In this document: in pieces, positions 1 through 9,737 of the stretch
Layout: each line of letters opens with the position of its first letter
How positions within the stretch are numbered: the stretch's first letter is position 1
Origin: Chondrus crispus
Lineage: Eukaryota; Rhodophyta; Florideophyceae; Gigartinales; Gigartinaceae
NCBI RefSeq assembly: GCF_000350225.1
Contig: NW_005179169.1
Location: 4,308 to 68,307, forward strand
DNA length: 64,000 nt
Reading direction: 5' to 3'
Translations under genes and position numbers: made by a program
The notes under the pieces: model-generated
Told to the model about the DNA's origin: nothing
Database searches by the model: none
Seen by the model: the letters and a program-made list of their open reading frames with translations, nothing else

Positions 1-955
1 AATCCCAGCATATGTAATACAAGAAACAGGTATTCGCCACGCATCTGATCAATAAAAAGCACGGCGCACAGATCAGCTCTGACTTTGAAGACGAGAAATT
101 GGGAAACACAAGCCCAGGACAATCGCATTATAGCACTTTCTTCGTCAAGACAAAGCGTTTAGAAATGTTTTGTTTGACCCAGAGTAGAGGAAACTGCCAC
201 TAGCTTGGCCTGATTTGAACTAGCGTCGGCGCCTTCCGTTTGCTCGGTACTAGAAGATGATTGCATGTCACCATTGTGCTGTGCATAGCCCTGTGAATCC
301 TCTTTCGCTTCGCTGCTGGCGATAAATTCAACAAGAACGTCGATCGTGGAGGCTTTTCCAACGTTTGGGTAGCCACACGTCCCCACGACGAGCCTTTGAT
401 TCGGTTGTGTGATTGGGGCCTTGTGCTCAAAACTCTGCAACTTTTCAATGAGGTCGTGAACACCAACGACTCCAGAGTCGCTTACAGGTTCATTTACGCT
501 AGCTTTGAATGCGAAAAAGAAGATAACATTCATGCTCTGAGCCTTGAAGTAGGCTTCCCAGCGATCGATCAGTTGGTTGAGAAAAGATCAGACTTGTTAA
601 GGACGAGCAGATGTGAACGGCCCATCTCGATAGTTACATACCGGTACATATCCTCGCAGTAATACAAAAGCGGGTTTCTCGCATCCACAATCTGTACAAC
701 CACGTCTGAGCACTCGACGACACGCCAAACCTGTCTCCAAACTTCAATGTTCTTTTCAAATAGAGTCATCACGGGGCCAGAGACGGATGAAGAGGGCCGC
801 CTGTTTTCTTCCTCAAGTGTGGCGATTTTTCTCCTCCACCTCAAAAACATGTCCATTTCTTTTGCCAACTGAGTTGAAGTCGTAGTTGAGTCCTAAGGAG
901 GCCTAAGTCGTATTATTAATACTGTTTTGTTGAGGAGATTCCGTTTCTGCGCATT
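1..955 (-). pseudogene. LSG1: LSG1-type circularly permuted GTPase, decayed and cut by window edge
   Basis: Read on the minus strand, three blocks match LSG1, the cytosolic GTPase that releases NMD3 from pre-60S ribosomal subunits. The first (about 868-569) has the FEKN-EVWRQVWRV block, the VDARNPLL block and the NKSD G4 motif. The second (about 595-160) has the G1 loop, with Ala in place of the Ser that follows the Lys (GYPNVGKAST). The third (158-1) has the IDQMR block. G4 before G1 is the permuted order of the family. It is not expressible as one protein: there is a TAG at 893-895 where a conserved Trp is expected, a frameshift near 570-580 just after NKSD, and a TAA at 159-161 in the conserved TKHFQTL block. 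The G3 motif (DCPG in the family) is degraded. Upstream homology fades near 955. A functional copy must lie elsewhere. Confidence 0.8.
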
Positions 956-2278
956 GTGACTCGCTGTAATAATATGGATTCTTCCGGTTCGGTCTTTACC
1001 CCGTCACAGAAGGGGTGTCCACGGCAGCGGTAAAATTACAACACCACCAACCTCTCTGCGAGGGCGGCGGTTATGACTCCGGTAAACGGGCGAGTGGAAT
1101 TGCGACCCCGGAGGGGATAGGGCTCAATGGGCATACGCTTCCACCAGGCGGTGGAACGGCCAAACTGGGGAGCGTGAGCTTCCGGCCCTCAAGAATAACC
1201 CGCACGGGACGACCTGCCTCTTTTTCCTCAGTTCTCGCCAAAGGGGGTCGCTGCCCCCATTTACTCTGGGGGCGTACTGCCTCGGCGCCTAAGTAGGTCG
1301 ACCTCCGGCGGCCGGGCAGTACAGTAGTGATCCACTTCTACTTTGGATCACTACAGTGGAGTACCTCTACTGTACTTCATCGGGGAGTAATCTGCACAGC
1401 GGCACACGTGGCTATGCTCCTGCAACTGTACTCGCAGGCAGAGCGCGCACCACGTGTGCTAGCTGGGACTGCCCCGGCTGACACTCCTATTACACTAATT
1501 TCTACGCCCCCACAGTAGGAGCTTCTAGTCTACTCTACCCTATCGGGACGTTATACGTACGGCGGTACACGTGTCCATTCCGCCGCCACCTGTCACCCGT
1601 GGCGGTACGTGCACCCCGTGTACAAGCTGAGTTATCCCCTGCCTTTCCAGTATTGTCTGATCACCCCTACGGGATCTCCCTCCGGGTTGTTACGTTTACC
1701 AACACCGGTCGGTACCCGTTCTCCCACACTCGCCGATGCGGTGTTTTGGTGAAGCGGAGTCATCACAACAGTCTAAAGTGCAAGGGGTTGTGGATATCGC
1801 TCTGCAATAAAATCTTCATTGGCCATGGTCGCGTTGAGTATGAACTCTTCCAATTCAGTGGCATCGAGCACAGTAGAGAAGATGAGACAGCAGGAAGACC
1901 GGGGGTGGCCGTGAGATGGACGATCTTGGCATTGAGGAGCGCCCGAAGCGGGGGTCACGAGAGGAAGAAGAATTTGATCGGCAGCGTTAGGGCGAGGAGG
2001 TGCAGGAGCGGGAGGTCTGGGAGGGCGGCGGTGGCGGCGAACGCGGCGGGAGGGGAGGACGGCGGGGAAAAGGCAGCCAGCAGAAGCAGCAGGGTGGCAA
2101 GAAGTGTCGGAGCGACGGCGAGGAAGCGCCAGTCGGGTGCCGCCGAGTAGCAAACTGTTCAGAAACAACTTCAGAAATGTTGCACTATCGCACTGGAAGG
2201 AACGGGACGCATTAGTTCCCGTGTCTTAACAACTTCCACCATCCTTTCTCTCTTCCATGAAACAGAGGAAGAACGATA
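956..2278. other. GC-rich stretch without a recognisable gene
   Basis: No open frame here encodes a recognisable domain. The 1000-1330 part is GC-rich with short G5/C5 tracts. It loosely resembles 60690-60790 beside the Gypsy elements, so it may be an old solo LTR or leader remnant. Palindromic GTACAGTA-type motifs occur near 1318 and 1370. The 1960-2150 part is purine-rich on the plus strand and opens long spurious frames on both strands. Confidence 0.4.
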
Positions 2279-3447
2279 TTACGCTCCATTATCTTGTTCT
2301 TTTAAAATATTACGCATATCTTCCTTTGCTTGAGCGTACCAATCCTCACTCTGGACTGCAACACGATCGAATGTTTCAATACTTGGAATTGGTTTTGGAA
2401 TCCCCTCCTCATCTATGAAAAAATTATGGAGCTTCATCGCAATAAGGACAATATGGATATTAGTCTCGACAGTGAAGGATAAATCTTGGAGAATTCTCCA
2501 TTTTGCCATCAGCATTCTAAATGCTTGTTCCACATGCATTCGCAAGGAAGAATGCAAAAAATTAAATGGGTCCTACCAATCTGTTGCCTGTGATGCTGGA
2601 TATGGCGTTATTAAAGACTCTGTGCAGATATATGCTTCATCTCCAGCAACCCAAAACGCGTAGTGTAGTAGACCAGCCATAAAATATTCTCCCAAACTTA
2701 AAACCGCGTGCGCTATGGAGTCGTGCGTGTTTCCTACGCATCTTGACGAAAAACACAAAACCGATAGTTTGAATCAACAATTGCTTGCACTGGGATAGCG
2801 TAGTAATGTTTCCAGCACCAATCTGCCGCGGGATTCAGATCAGTTTCGGGCTTTCTAATCTTGATGGCAATGCTATCTAGGGCTCCCACGCAGCAGGAAA
2901 GGGGGCTTCCTGGCTTTCGAGATACTGTAAAGGCCTCTGCAGATTGTCTTAATGCCGTCTCATCCTTTGGAAGGCCTGGTAAACATAAAACCGACATAAT
3001 AGCGTGACAAGTGTCCTTAAAGACCTGGTAAAGGGTGCTCTTGGGTGTGTTGTATACAGATATTATATCCAAGTAACTGGATCCGGCCAACAGCCTCAAA
3101 GTTACCGCAAGACGTACTGCGGGACTGACTATTTCCCTTCCTACTCTTTTAGACATTTCTCTATTTCGTTCCAGATGCGGCTTTAACATCTTGAGCAGCT
3201 TGTAGAATGAGTCTCTCGACATTCGGAAACAACGGCGAAAAAATGTTTCATCATAATACTTCGTCACCTCTTCAAACGATTTTCTTTCTCCAAATGTGGG
3301 AGAATTAGCAACTGTATGGTACTTAGTTTTGCGAGAGTGACAGGAAAAATGTTGCGTCAGTGTAGCAATGATTGATACGACACGTGCAACCAAAACTATT
3401 TTCTTCTTCTTTTGCAGCTTCGCGCGGAGCAGAAAGTGAGATGACAT
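2279..3447 (-). pseudogene. Harbinger (HARBI1-like) DDE transposase, broken
   Basis: This is a minus-strand nuclease of the PIF/Harbinger class, which cuts and pastes DNA elements. The N-terminal part (3447-2745) has the typical helical block (MSRDSFYKLLKMLKP) and the first catalytic Asp in CVGALDS. The second Asp follows in GDEAY near 2640. The Glu is in RMHVEQAF near 2535. The frame is broken twice: a one-base shift in a short T run near 2745, and an in-frame TAG near 2570. The two later pieces share one frame. No Myb-like partner gene and no convincing terminal inverted repeats were found in the flanks. The ATG at 3447 is the first in frame; the frame stays open to 3492 through a non-ATG codon. 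Confidence 0.8.
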
Positions 3448-4241
3448 AGTTAAGTGATCGGAAACGTATGACTCAGAGGGAGGGAAGGCCAAAACAGAAT
3501 GCTGTACAAAATTATTATCCTACATGATAGAATGGATTGCAATGGGCATGATTGTATCGTCTGTTAGACGACGATAGACCTTCCTTTGATCTCGAACAGA
3601 TCACGGCCGTCCGCCCTGATCCGAATTCAACATAGCACTGCTCGGTAGATTGTTATTAACACTGTAAAGAGACCTCTTGCGAACCAATGTTTCCTACAGC
3701 ACGGAAAGTCCTTTCGCAGAAAATTACGTCACATCTTGCACCGACCGCTTAGATATCCCGCGACGCAAATGGTTGTGATAGCGTGCAGAAGCTGAAAGAG
3801 AAGGATGATTGCACTAATCCATCATGGAAGACCGAGAGTGGGTTTAGGTATGAGGGAATGCGAGGTGTGGATGAAGATAGGGGGGATAGTTGCTGAAATA
3901 TCAAGGGGAGACTTGACCTCGTGTTGAACCACAGGGAAGGAAGAGGTTTTCTTGGTACTGTACTTTCAAGGTTTTGTTACGAGATAGACCTGAGATGAGT
4001 ATCGTCCTGGCCATGTGGATCCGGATCCGGATGGGCGAGCTGTGACTTCTACTACTTACAGTAGAAAGCGCACAGTGTCAAATACATTTTTTGAATATTC
4101 TAAGAAAATCGGTATGATAGCGGTGGTGTCGGGCAAGAAATTCGCTCTGTTAAGACCGGGGGTGAGTACGACGGTGTGAGGGTGAGTATGATGGGACTGT
4201 ACTGTATTTGGTTCTCACTGGTGGGAATGCCTTTTTCGAAC
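3448..4241. other. Intergenic, no gene seen
   Basis: No recognisable coding sequence. A short GGATCC-type tandem lies near 4016-4035. The rest is low-information AT/GC-balanced DNA between the Harbinger remnant and a foldback element. Confidence 0.5.
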
Positions 4242-4385
4242 TATCAAATAACCAAATACCCAAACAACCAAATTTCAGGGAGCCAACCAAATGCCAGAAA
4301 AAGCATGCCAAGTGTTGTTATTTGATAATTTGATCACGTACCGGTGGGGATGCTCTAAGAGCATCACAACCGGTAGGTGATCAAA
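4242..4385. repeat. Foldback/MITE-like inverted repeat
   Basis: The 57-bp segment 4329-4385 is an inverted repeat centred on A4357. Of 28 arm positions, 25 pair (left arm starts TTTGATCACGTACCGG). The core is GATGCTCT-A-AGAGCATC. A second nested pair, TATCAAATAAC at 4242-4252 and its complement at 4317-4327, lies to the left. The interval carries four AACCAAAT-type repeats (4247-4290). GAGCATC ends meeting at TAA resemble ends of PIF/Harbinger-type MITEs with a TAA target. That family link is an inference. Confidence 0.5.
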
Positions 4386-4557
4386 TGACCAAAACAAGAA
4401 CATTTGGCACGTTTAAGAGAACCTATAATATTCACGCAGCCAGTCACGGGGAGCGGAGTGTTCAGACCTACGGCGCCAATGATGAGCGGGTTTGTGGAAA
4501 ACGCTTTCTCTGAGCCATAAAACACAGAAAAAGACAAAGCCTCGCCGATGCGCGGAG

Positions 4558-5784
4558 ATGATGCGCTTTCCGTTCCGCCGTTTTCGACACATCCCCTTGC
4601 CTCGATCCGTCTCTCCTGATCTCCGCCCGTTCACGTCCACCACCTCTGCTGCCATGAAGTTTAACACGCTCGGCACCTCCGGCCTCTCCGTCTCCGACGT
4701 GTGCCTTGGCACAATGACATGGGGCGTGCAGAACACGGAGGCGGAGGCTCACGAACAGCTGGACTATGCCCTCGCCAAAGGTGTCAACTTTCTTGATACG
4801 GCAGAACTTTATCCAGTTCCGTCCTCGGCACCAAAATGGGTTCCGGGCAAGTCCGAGGAGTACATTGGCACCTACTTGGCCACCCGTCCCGGTCTGCGTG
4901 AAAAGATTGTCATCGCCACAAAATGTATGGGATTCGCGCCAAAGTCCATCGTCGTGGAAAACCGCAAGGAGGGTGCTGAATTGGACAAGAAGGACGGGAT
5001 GCCCAGTAGGCTTGATAAAAAGAGCATCAGGGAGGCTTGTGAGGCTAGCTTGAGGAGGATGCAGACAGATTATATTGACTTGTATCAGCTCCACTGGCCA
5101 GATCGTTATGTCCCGCTATTCGGCACGCGCAGCTACAATCCCGATCAAGAACGACCCGGCTCCGTGCCCATCCGCGAGACGCTCGAGGGCCTCAAAGAGC
5201 TGCTGGATGAGGGCAAGATCAAGGCTTATGGCTTGTCCAACGAGACTACCTTTGGCGTGTGTGAGTTTGTCCGCCTCGCCGATGAGCTCGGCATGCCACG
5301 CCCGGCGACCATCCAGAACGCCTTCTGTCTACTCAATCGCTCATTCGAAGCAGAGCTTGCCGAGGCGTGTTCGCCATCAAACTTTAACATCGGTCTGCTG
5401 CCGTGGTCCGTGCTGGCGGGGGGCGTGCTCACCGGGAAGTACAACGGCAAGCTAGACGATAACTTTGAGCCGATGGACAACAGCTTGGAGAGAGCTAGAT
5501 TTGTCTTATTTAAAAGCTTTCAAGGCCATTTTGTCTCGAAGCAGACGTTAGGGGTCGCGGAGCAGTACATGCAGATCGCCAAGAGCAAAGGCATGTCCGT
5601 GGCTACGCTGGCCCAAGCGTTTTGTAAGACTAGATGGTATATCCCGTCCACTATCATCGGTGCGACAACGATCGCACAGCTCAAGGAGAATATCGAGGCG
5701 TTTGATGTCGAACTTGACAAGGAGTCGCTTGATGCCATCGACCAGGTGCACAGGGCGTGCAAGGACCCTTGCCTTGATCTATGA
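4558..5784 (+). CDS. Aldo-keto reductase, Tas-like, with N-terminal extension
   Basis: NADP(H)-dependent aldo-keto reductase of the TIM-barrel superfamily, closest in pattern to bacterial Tas. Counting from the internal Met at 4654, the catalytic tetrad is visible as Asp48 and Tyr53 (DTAELY), Lys90 (ATKCMG) and His147 (YQLHW). The IGATT motif near the C-terminus binds the cofactor phosphate. From 4654 the core is 376 residues, the normal length. The frame is open upstream, and an ATG at 4558 adds 32 Arg/Ser/Thr-rich residues that look like a mitochondrial or plastid presequence, so that start is preferred. An ATG at 4492 would add a further 22 lysine-rich residues. The physiological substrate cannot be told from sequence. 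No intron. Confidence 0.9.
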   Translation: MMRFPFRRFRHIPLPRSVSPDLRPFTSTTSAAMKFNTLGTSGLSVSDVCLGTMTWGVQNTEAEAHEQLDYALAKGVNFLDTAELYPVPSSAPKWVPGKSEEYIGTYLATRPGLREKIVIATKCMGFAPKSIVVENRKEGAELDKKDGMPSRLDKKSIREACEASLRRMQTDYIDLYQLHWPDRYVPLFGTRSYNPDQERPGSVPIRETLEGLKELLDEGKIKAYGLSNETTFGVCEFVRLADELGMPRPATIQNAFCLLNRSFEAELAEACSPSNFNIGLLPWSVLAGGVLTGKYNGKLDDNFEPMDNSLERARFVLFKSFQGHFVSKQTLGVAEQYMQIAKSKGMSVATLAQAFCKTRWYIPSTIIGATTIAQLKENIEAFDVELDKESLDAIDQVHRACKDPCLDL

Positions 5785-6580
5785 TGATTGGCAGTGACCG
5801 ATCACCACCAGCTACTTGCTCTGGGTGCTTCGACAAAGTTTTTTGGACAGTGCGGGCATTTTTAACGCCAGCACGGTCCACCAAACCGTAGCAAATTTCC
5901 CCGGAATCACACTCGGGCTAATTGGGAGAGCTAATTAGTAGAGCTGTTAGGGTGTTAGATGTAGTAAGTTTGCAGGGCGAGAGAAAATCGATCTAGCAAT
6001 TTTCAAACCTGATGCAATTCTCCCGAAGATTTAAATAGATGCCTGTTGTTCATCGCAGCAGCCTTGGTCTTTGCGTATTTTGTTCTTGCCCGACAGTGTT
6101 CATAATAGTGGATTTCTCGGACATCTCACTACACCTGCACTGCCGTTCATCTACATAAAACGGAGCAGCGCCAACGGAGGTCGATGTTCCTGGGCATGCA
6201 ACACGGAGCAGAGATTGTTTGTCAGCAATTATCAGTTTTTTGAACACTTCAGTAGATCAAATCCAGTCCGGGTAGCCATATGGATGGAAACAGACGGATG
6301 TCGCCAATTCCGTGGCACAGAACTGCAGTACGACGATGACCGACTCCGAGATTGAATCTTTATGCCTGAAATAATGCAAGCACGCGAAAATACACAATTC
6401 TACAAAACTTTGCATTCCCATAGCCCGAGTGGTGTCTGACGGCTCTTCTCCAGGCTCAGTTTTATATGGCAGTGGAACGAAAGGGTATCTATAGTAAAGA
6501 AAAGAAGATAGTTACTCTAGCTCCACCAAAGCCACAATCCTTCCTCGGCAACCTGGCTAACCCGGCTAAAGCCTTGCAGC
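5785..6580. other. Intergenic between AKR and pseudokinase genes
   Basis: No coding sequence recognised. It should hold the 3' end of the reductase transcript and the promoter of the downstream gene. A TATATGG stretch lies near 6464, about 115 bases before the ATG. Confidence 0.4.
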
Positions 6581-7982
6581 ATGAGTCTGCGTTATGGGGA
6601 AACAGTCGAAGCGGGCCCTCCAACTCGCCTCTGCGGCTGGTTTGAACGCCATTTGACGTTTTGGGGCGTTCACCGCTGGCTCGAGCTTAACGGGTCCACT
6701 CTAACTTATCGCCACCGTGAACATGGCCCAGTAGTCTGGATTTGCGACCTACGCGAGACGCAGTTCTTCGCGGGCAGTAATCCTTGTGAACTTGTGCTAT
6801 GCCGAAATGGGATAGAGCCCTTGAGTCTCTTCGCCCCTACTTTGAAGGACCTCAAGATTTGGTTTGCTCAGATGAAGAAAGTATCAGATGTGAGTTGACA
6901 ATATCGCGATGCAAGTACTATTTATTTGCCTTTCGTTTTATCTTCAATTCTTTACTTACAAGCTGCTCTTTGGTCTTTCTTTTTGTCCACCTTATCTGTT
7001 TTTCTTCGGATTGCACCTGCAGGGAGTGCATGACTTTTACCATTTTTCTGCGAAGGCTGGGCGCACCCGCTATGGCGTTATACACCTCGGCTGCGACAAG
7101 AAAGACCAGGAAGATGTTGCTATTTACACAGTAGAAAAAGGATATCTTCCGTTGCAAAAGGTTTTGATATTGGCAAAGCGTGATCTGGCCATCGTAGAGG
7201 CGACGCAAACCCATGACTCTATAGTCCGCGTAGTCGACCTCTTTGAATCGAGCATGCGATTCTACATTGTCACGGAACTCATCAACGGAGGCACCCTTTC
7301 AAGCTTTTTGGCCCAACCGTTGCCAGAGGCCATTGTCATTGACATGATGGCGGACATTCTTCAGGGACTGCAGCACTTGCATTCGCGAGAAATCGTCCAC
7401 GGGAATCTAGACCCTGAAAGCATCGTTTGCTTGAGCCGGCGACTTCCATGCCGAGTGAAGATAGTTGCGTACGGAAACGCGGCGGCCAGGCGCGATGTAA
7501 GACTCCTCGGGGGTGCATCTTTAAAAAATTGGCAGCAACTCGCTCCAGAAGTAGTGTGCTTTCAGAGGCGCACTACTGCGTCAGATGTGTTCGCTGCTGG
7601 GAGTTTGATGTATCGCATGCTGTCCGGGATGAATCCGTTCAAGGCAAACAACGAAGCGGCGTATCTAGCCTGTGTATCGAGGGGGATTTCGGTTGAGGAT
7701 AACGTGTGGGATGGGATCAGCAATGAGGCGAAGAGTCTAGTGCATCGGATGTTGGACGATGATGCGAGCGTTAGACCGAGCGCGAGTGATTGCTTGAATT
7801 CTGCCTGGTTTCGAGATAGCATTGGGGATGCAGACCCCGCGGAATCAAGGGATGAGATCTTGCGGATGCAGTCAGATCCGAAAACAGTCATCATGGATTT
7901 CGAGCAAGGGAGGTCGTTTGGAGGGCATGCTATTAGTAGAAACAAGAAGGTAGATACCTACAGCTTATCGTATGGGAATTAG
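6581..7982 (+). CDS. PH-domain pseudokinase (two exons)
   Basis: Exon 1 (6581-6889) and exon 2 (7023-7982) join in frame across a 133-bp intron (donor GTGAGT, acceptor CTGCAG), giving 422 residues. Residues 18-100 form a PH domain (GWFERHLTFWGVHRWLEL at the start). Residues 104-400 have a protein kinase fold: a VAI-Y strand, the helical LHSREIVH segment, an intact APE and the later D-FAAGSLMYRML block. The catalytic residues are gone. The strand-3 Lys is Tyr138, HRD is HGN (229-231) and DFG is AYG (252-254), and no glycine-rich loop is visible. It is therefore probably a non-catalytic scaffold or allosteric partner recruited through its PH domain. PH + kinase resembles the Akt-like gene at 18456-20690, so divergence from an AGC-type ancestor is possible. 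Confidence 0.8.
6890..7022 (+). other. Intron of the PH-pseudokinase gene
   Basis: Donor GTGAGT at 6890 and acceptor CAG ending at 7022 flank a pyrimidine-rich stretch. Removing it joins codon 103 to GVHDFY in phase 0. Read-through stops after two codons. Confidence 0.8.
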
Positions 7983-8473
7983 TTTGTGGTAAGGCTTGTG
8001 GTGCCTCCATTCTATATAGCTGATTTATCCAGGGCATCTCCACCTTTTCGCTAGATCGTTTCTCTCGATGCTGTCAAGCATACGTTGATGCAGTTCTGTC
8101 TCGGACAGTGGTTCAGTTGTTTTGCAGAGAAAAAAGGTGTCTCCATTTGGTTGAAAGGGAAGGGAAACGCTTTATAAGAGAAGGGTTGTGAAGGGAATGC
8201 CAGTTGTGGAGAAAGAAGATCTAGCATTGCTGCTGTCGTTACAGAGGTGGTGGTGGGCACATCAAGAATGCAGAATGAAAATGGTAGTCGAAGCTGCAGA
8301 GAGAGTAGTGATGAGGTGAAATAGTTTGTTTCGTGGTGTGGGACGACTGGAGACGACTAAAGTGCGAGGAGCGGGCTGTGGTTGTGTTTTCTGCAAACCT
8401 TGGCGTTACCCGAAGGTGAAGTCAAGCAATTGTGATGGTAGCCACTTCTGGCCTCGATGCTGTACAGGACTCA
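7983..8473. other. Intergenic, no gene seen
   Basis: This stretch follows the pseudokinase stop codon and ends at the left terminal repeat of the pogo-like element. No feature recognised. Confidence 0.4.
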
Positions 8474-8526
8474 CAGTACCCTTCTCACCGGCTTAATTTG
8501 GGCCACTTCCAAATCACGAGCATCTA

Positions 8527-9011
8527 GTGTCTAGGTGACAAATGACCTCATATGAGGTCACTTTTCAACTTATTTTTCTCGACTTGTGCTAGCTCAACAA
8601 GATGGAAAAAAGAGACTCTCGACACGGCAGTTGACTTCTGCGTTGTGGAAGGGTGGAGTTTGGTGAGATCTGCACGTCTTTTCCAGCCATTTTTAAAATG
8701 CCCAAAAAGGAGCCTTTTTTGACCAATCTCAAAACGTTTTATGTTGATATCTTCGAAACCAAAACGCCTGTTTAAAAAGTCAACTCATCATTGATAGTTC
8801 ATTAGATTCTTAGTCTCTCTGTGCATTGACAACCGCCATCCCAATGTTTTGCAAGATGTTATTGCCGAGCGCGTATACGTTAAAGAAATGGTGTCCAAAC
8901 TGAATGTTTTAAAGTTTCGATTTAATTTATATATTTTTGCAAAAAAAAGCTGGCCTCATATGAGGCCATGACTGACCTCATATGAGGTCAAATTGCTTTT
9001 CGTCTAGACAC
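8527..9011. mobile_element. 485-bp MITE, copy A
   Basis: Ends are GTGTCTAG and CTAGACAC, each flanked by TA (8525-8526 and 9012-9013), a Tc1/mariner-type target duplication. Just inside both ends is the near-palindrome TGACCTCATATGAGGTCA; the right side has a further CCTCATATGAGG unit. The interior is AT-rich and non-coding. A second copy of almost the same length lies at 25685-26168 in the same orientation. It sits inside the pogo-like element A. Confidence 0.75.
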
Positions 9012-9129
9012 TAGCCCTCCCCGCCTTCCCAAAATCCCCCCAGTCCATCTCACCAACTCATACCGCGCACTCCGACAGAGAAGCCCTCCCTCCTCCTCTG
9101 TAAGCGACGTTCGGCTCGGTGGTGGCAGT

Positions 9130-9737
9130 ATGCCACCGTCAATGAGAGCGCAAACTCTCACACACAAGAAAAGAATCACGAAAAGAAGAGAGGAGGGTGC
9201 TCGCCGCGCCAAGCTTCTTTCGTTAATCCAAAGAGGTGAAAGCGCACGCAAAGCATCCCGAGACACAGGCGTGTCCCGCACAACAGCCACGCGAATAAAA
9301 AAGGCCTACGAAAGCTCAGAGACGGACGAGCTAAAAAAATGCTAGATCCAGAAGGCAATCATGCTGGCCGCACGACAGTGTTGTCGGCAGACGAGGAACG
9401 CCTTTTAGTCAACAGAACGCTTCATGCCGCGCGGCGTGGATTTGCTGTTGATAATGCTGTTATGAGCACAGTGCACGCCAAAATAGCTCCGGCAGACACA
9501 AAGCATATTCTCTAACCCTGTCATCAATTCTTCAATCGATCATTCCAGCGCACAGTTAGGGAAAAACAAGACCATCTTCTGTCTCTGAGCCATTTGTCGT
9601 GGGCAAATACTGCGTACAAGATCACACTGGACGTGGCCGGATACCAGTCCATTTCGCCGGAGGATGCCAGGTCCTCATTCATAAAATGTGGCTTGTGGCC
9701 TATGAACTATCGTTTTGTCCATTTCGCGACATTTTAA
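9130..9737 (+). pseudogene. pogo-like transposase relic A, catalytic core deleted
   Basis: Residues from 9130 form a helix-turn-helix (GESARKASRDTGVSRTTATR), as in pogo/CENP-B DNA-binding domains. After a one-base shift near 9340, a second helical block follows (GRTTVLSADEERLLVN). After a TAA at 9513-9515 the same frame continues straight into the family C-terminus (SISPEDARSSFIKCGLWPMN), ending at 9735-9737. The whole DDE catalytic region is missing, so this is an internally deleted, non-autonomous copy. Confidence 0.7.

Noticed and set aside
1599-2168. Overlapping long frames on both strands in GC-rich DNA
   Set aside because: Low-complexity Arg/Gly or Pro/Ala translations with no family pattern.
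4468-5094. 208-codon minus-strand frame over the aldo-keto reductase
   Set aside because: It lies antisense to a clear enzyme gene and shows no domain; codon bias of the reductase explains it.
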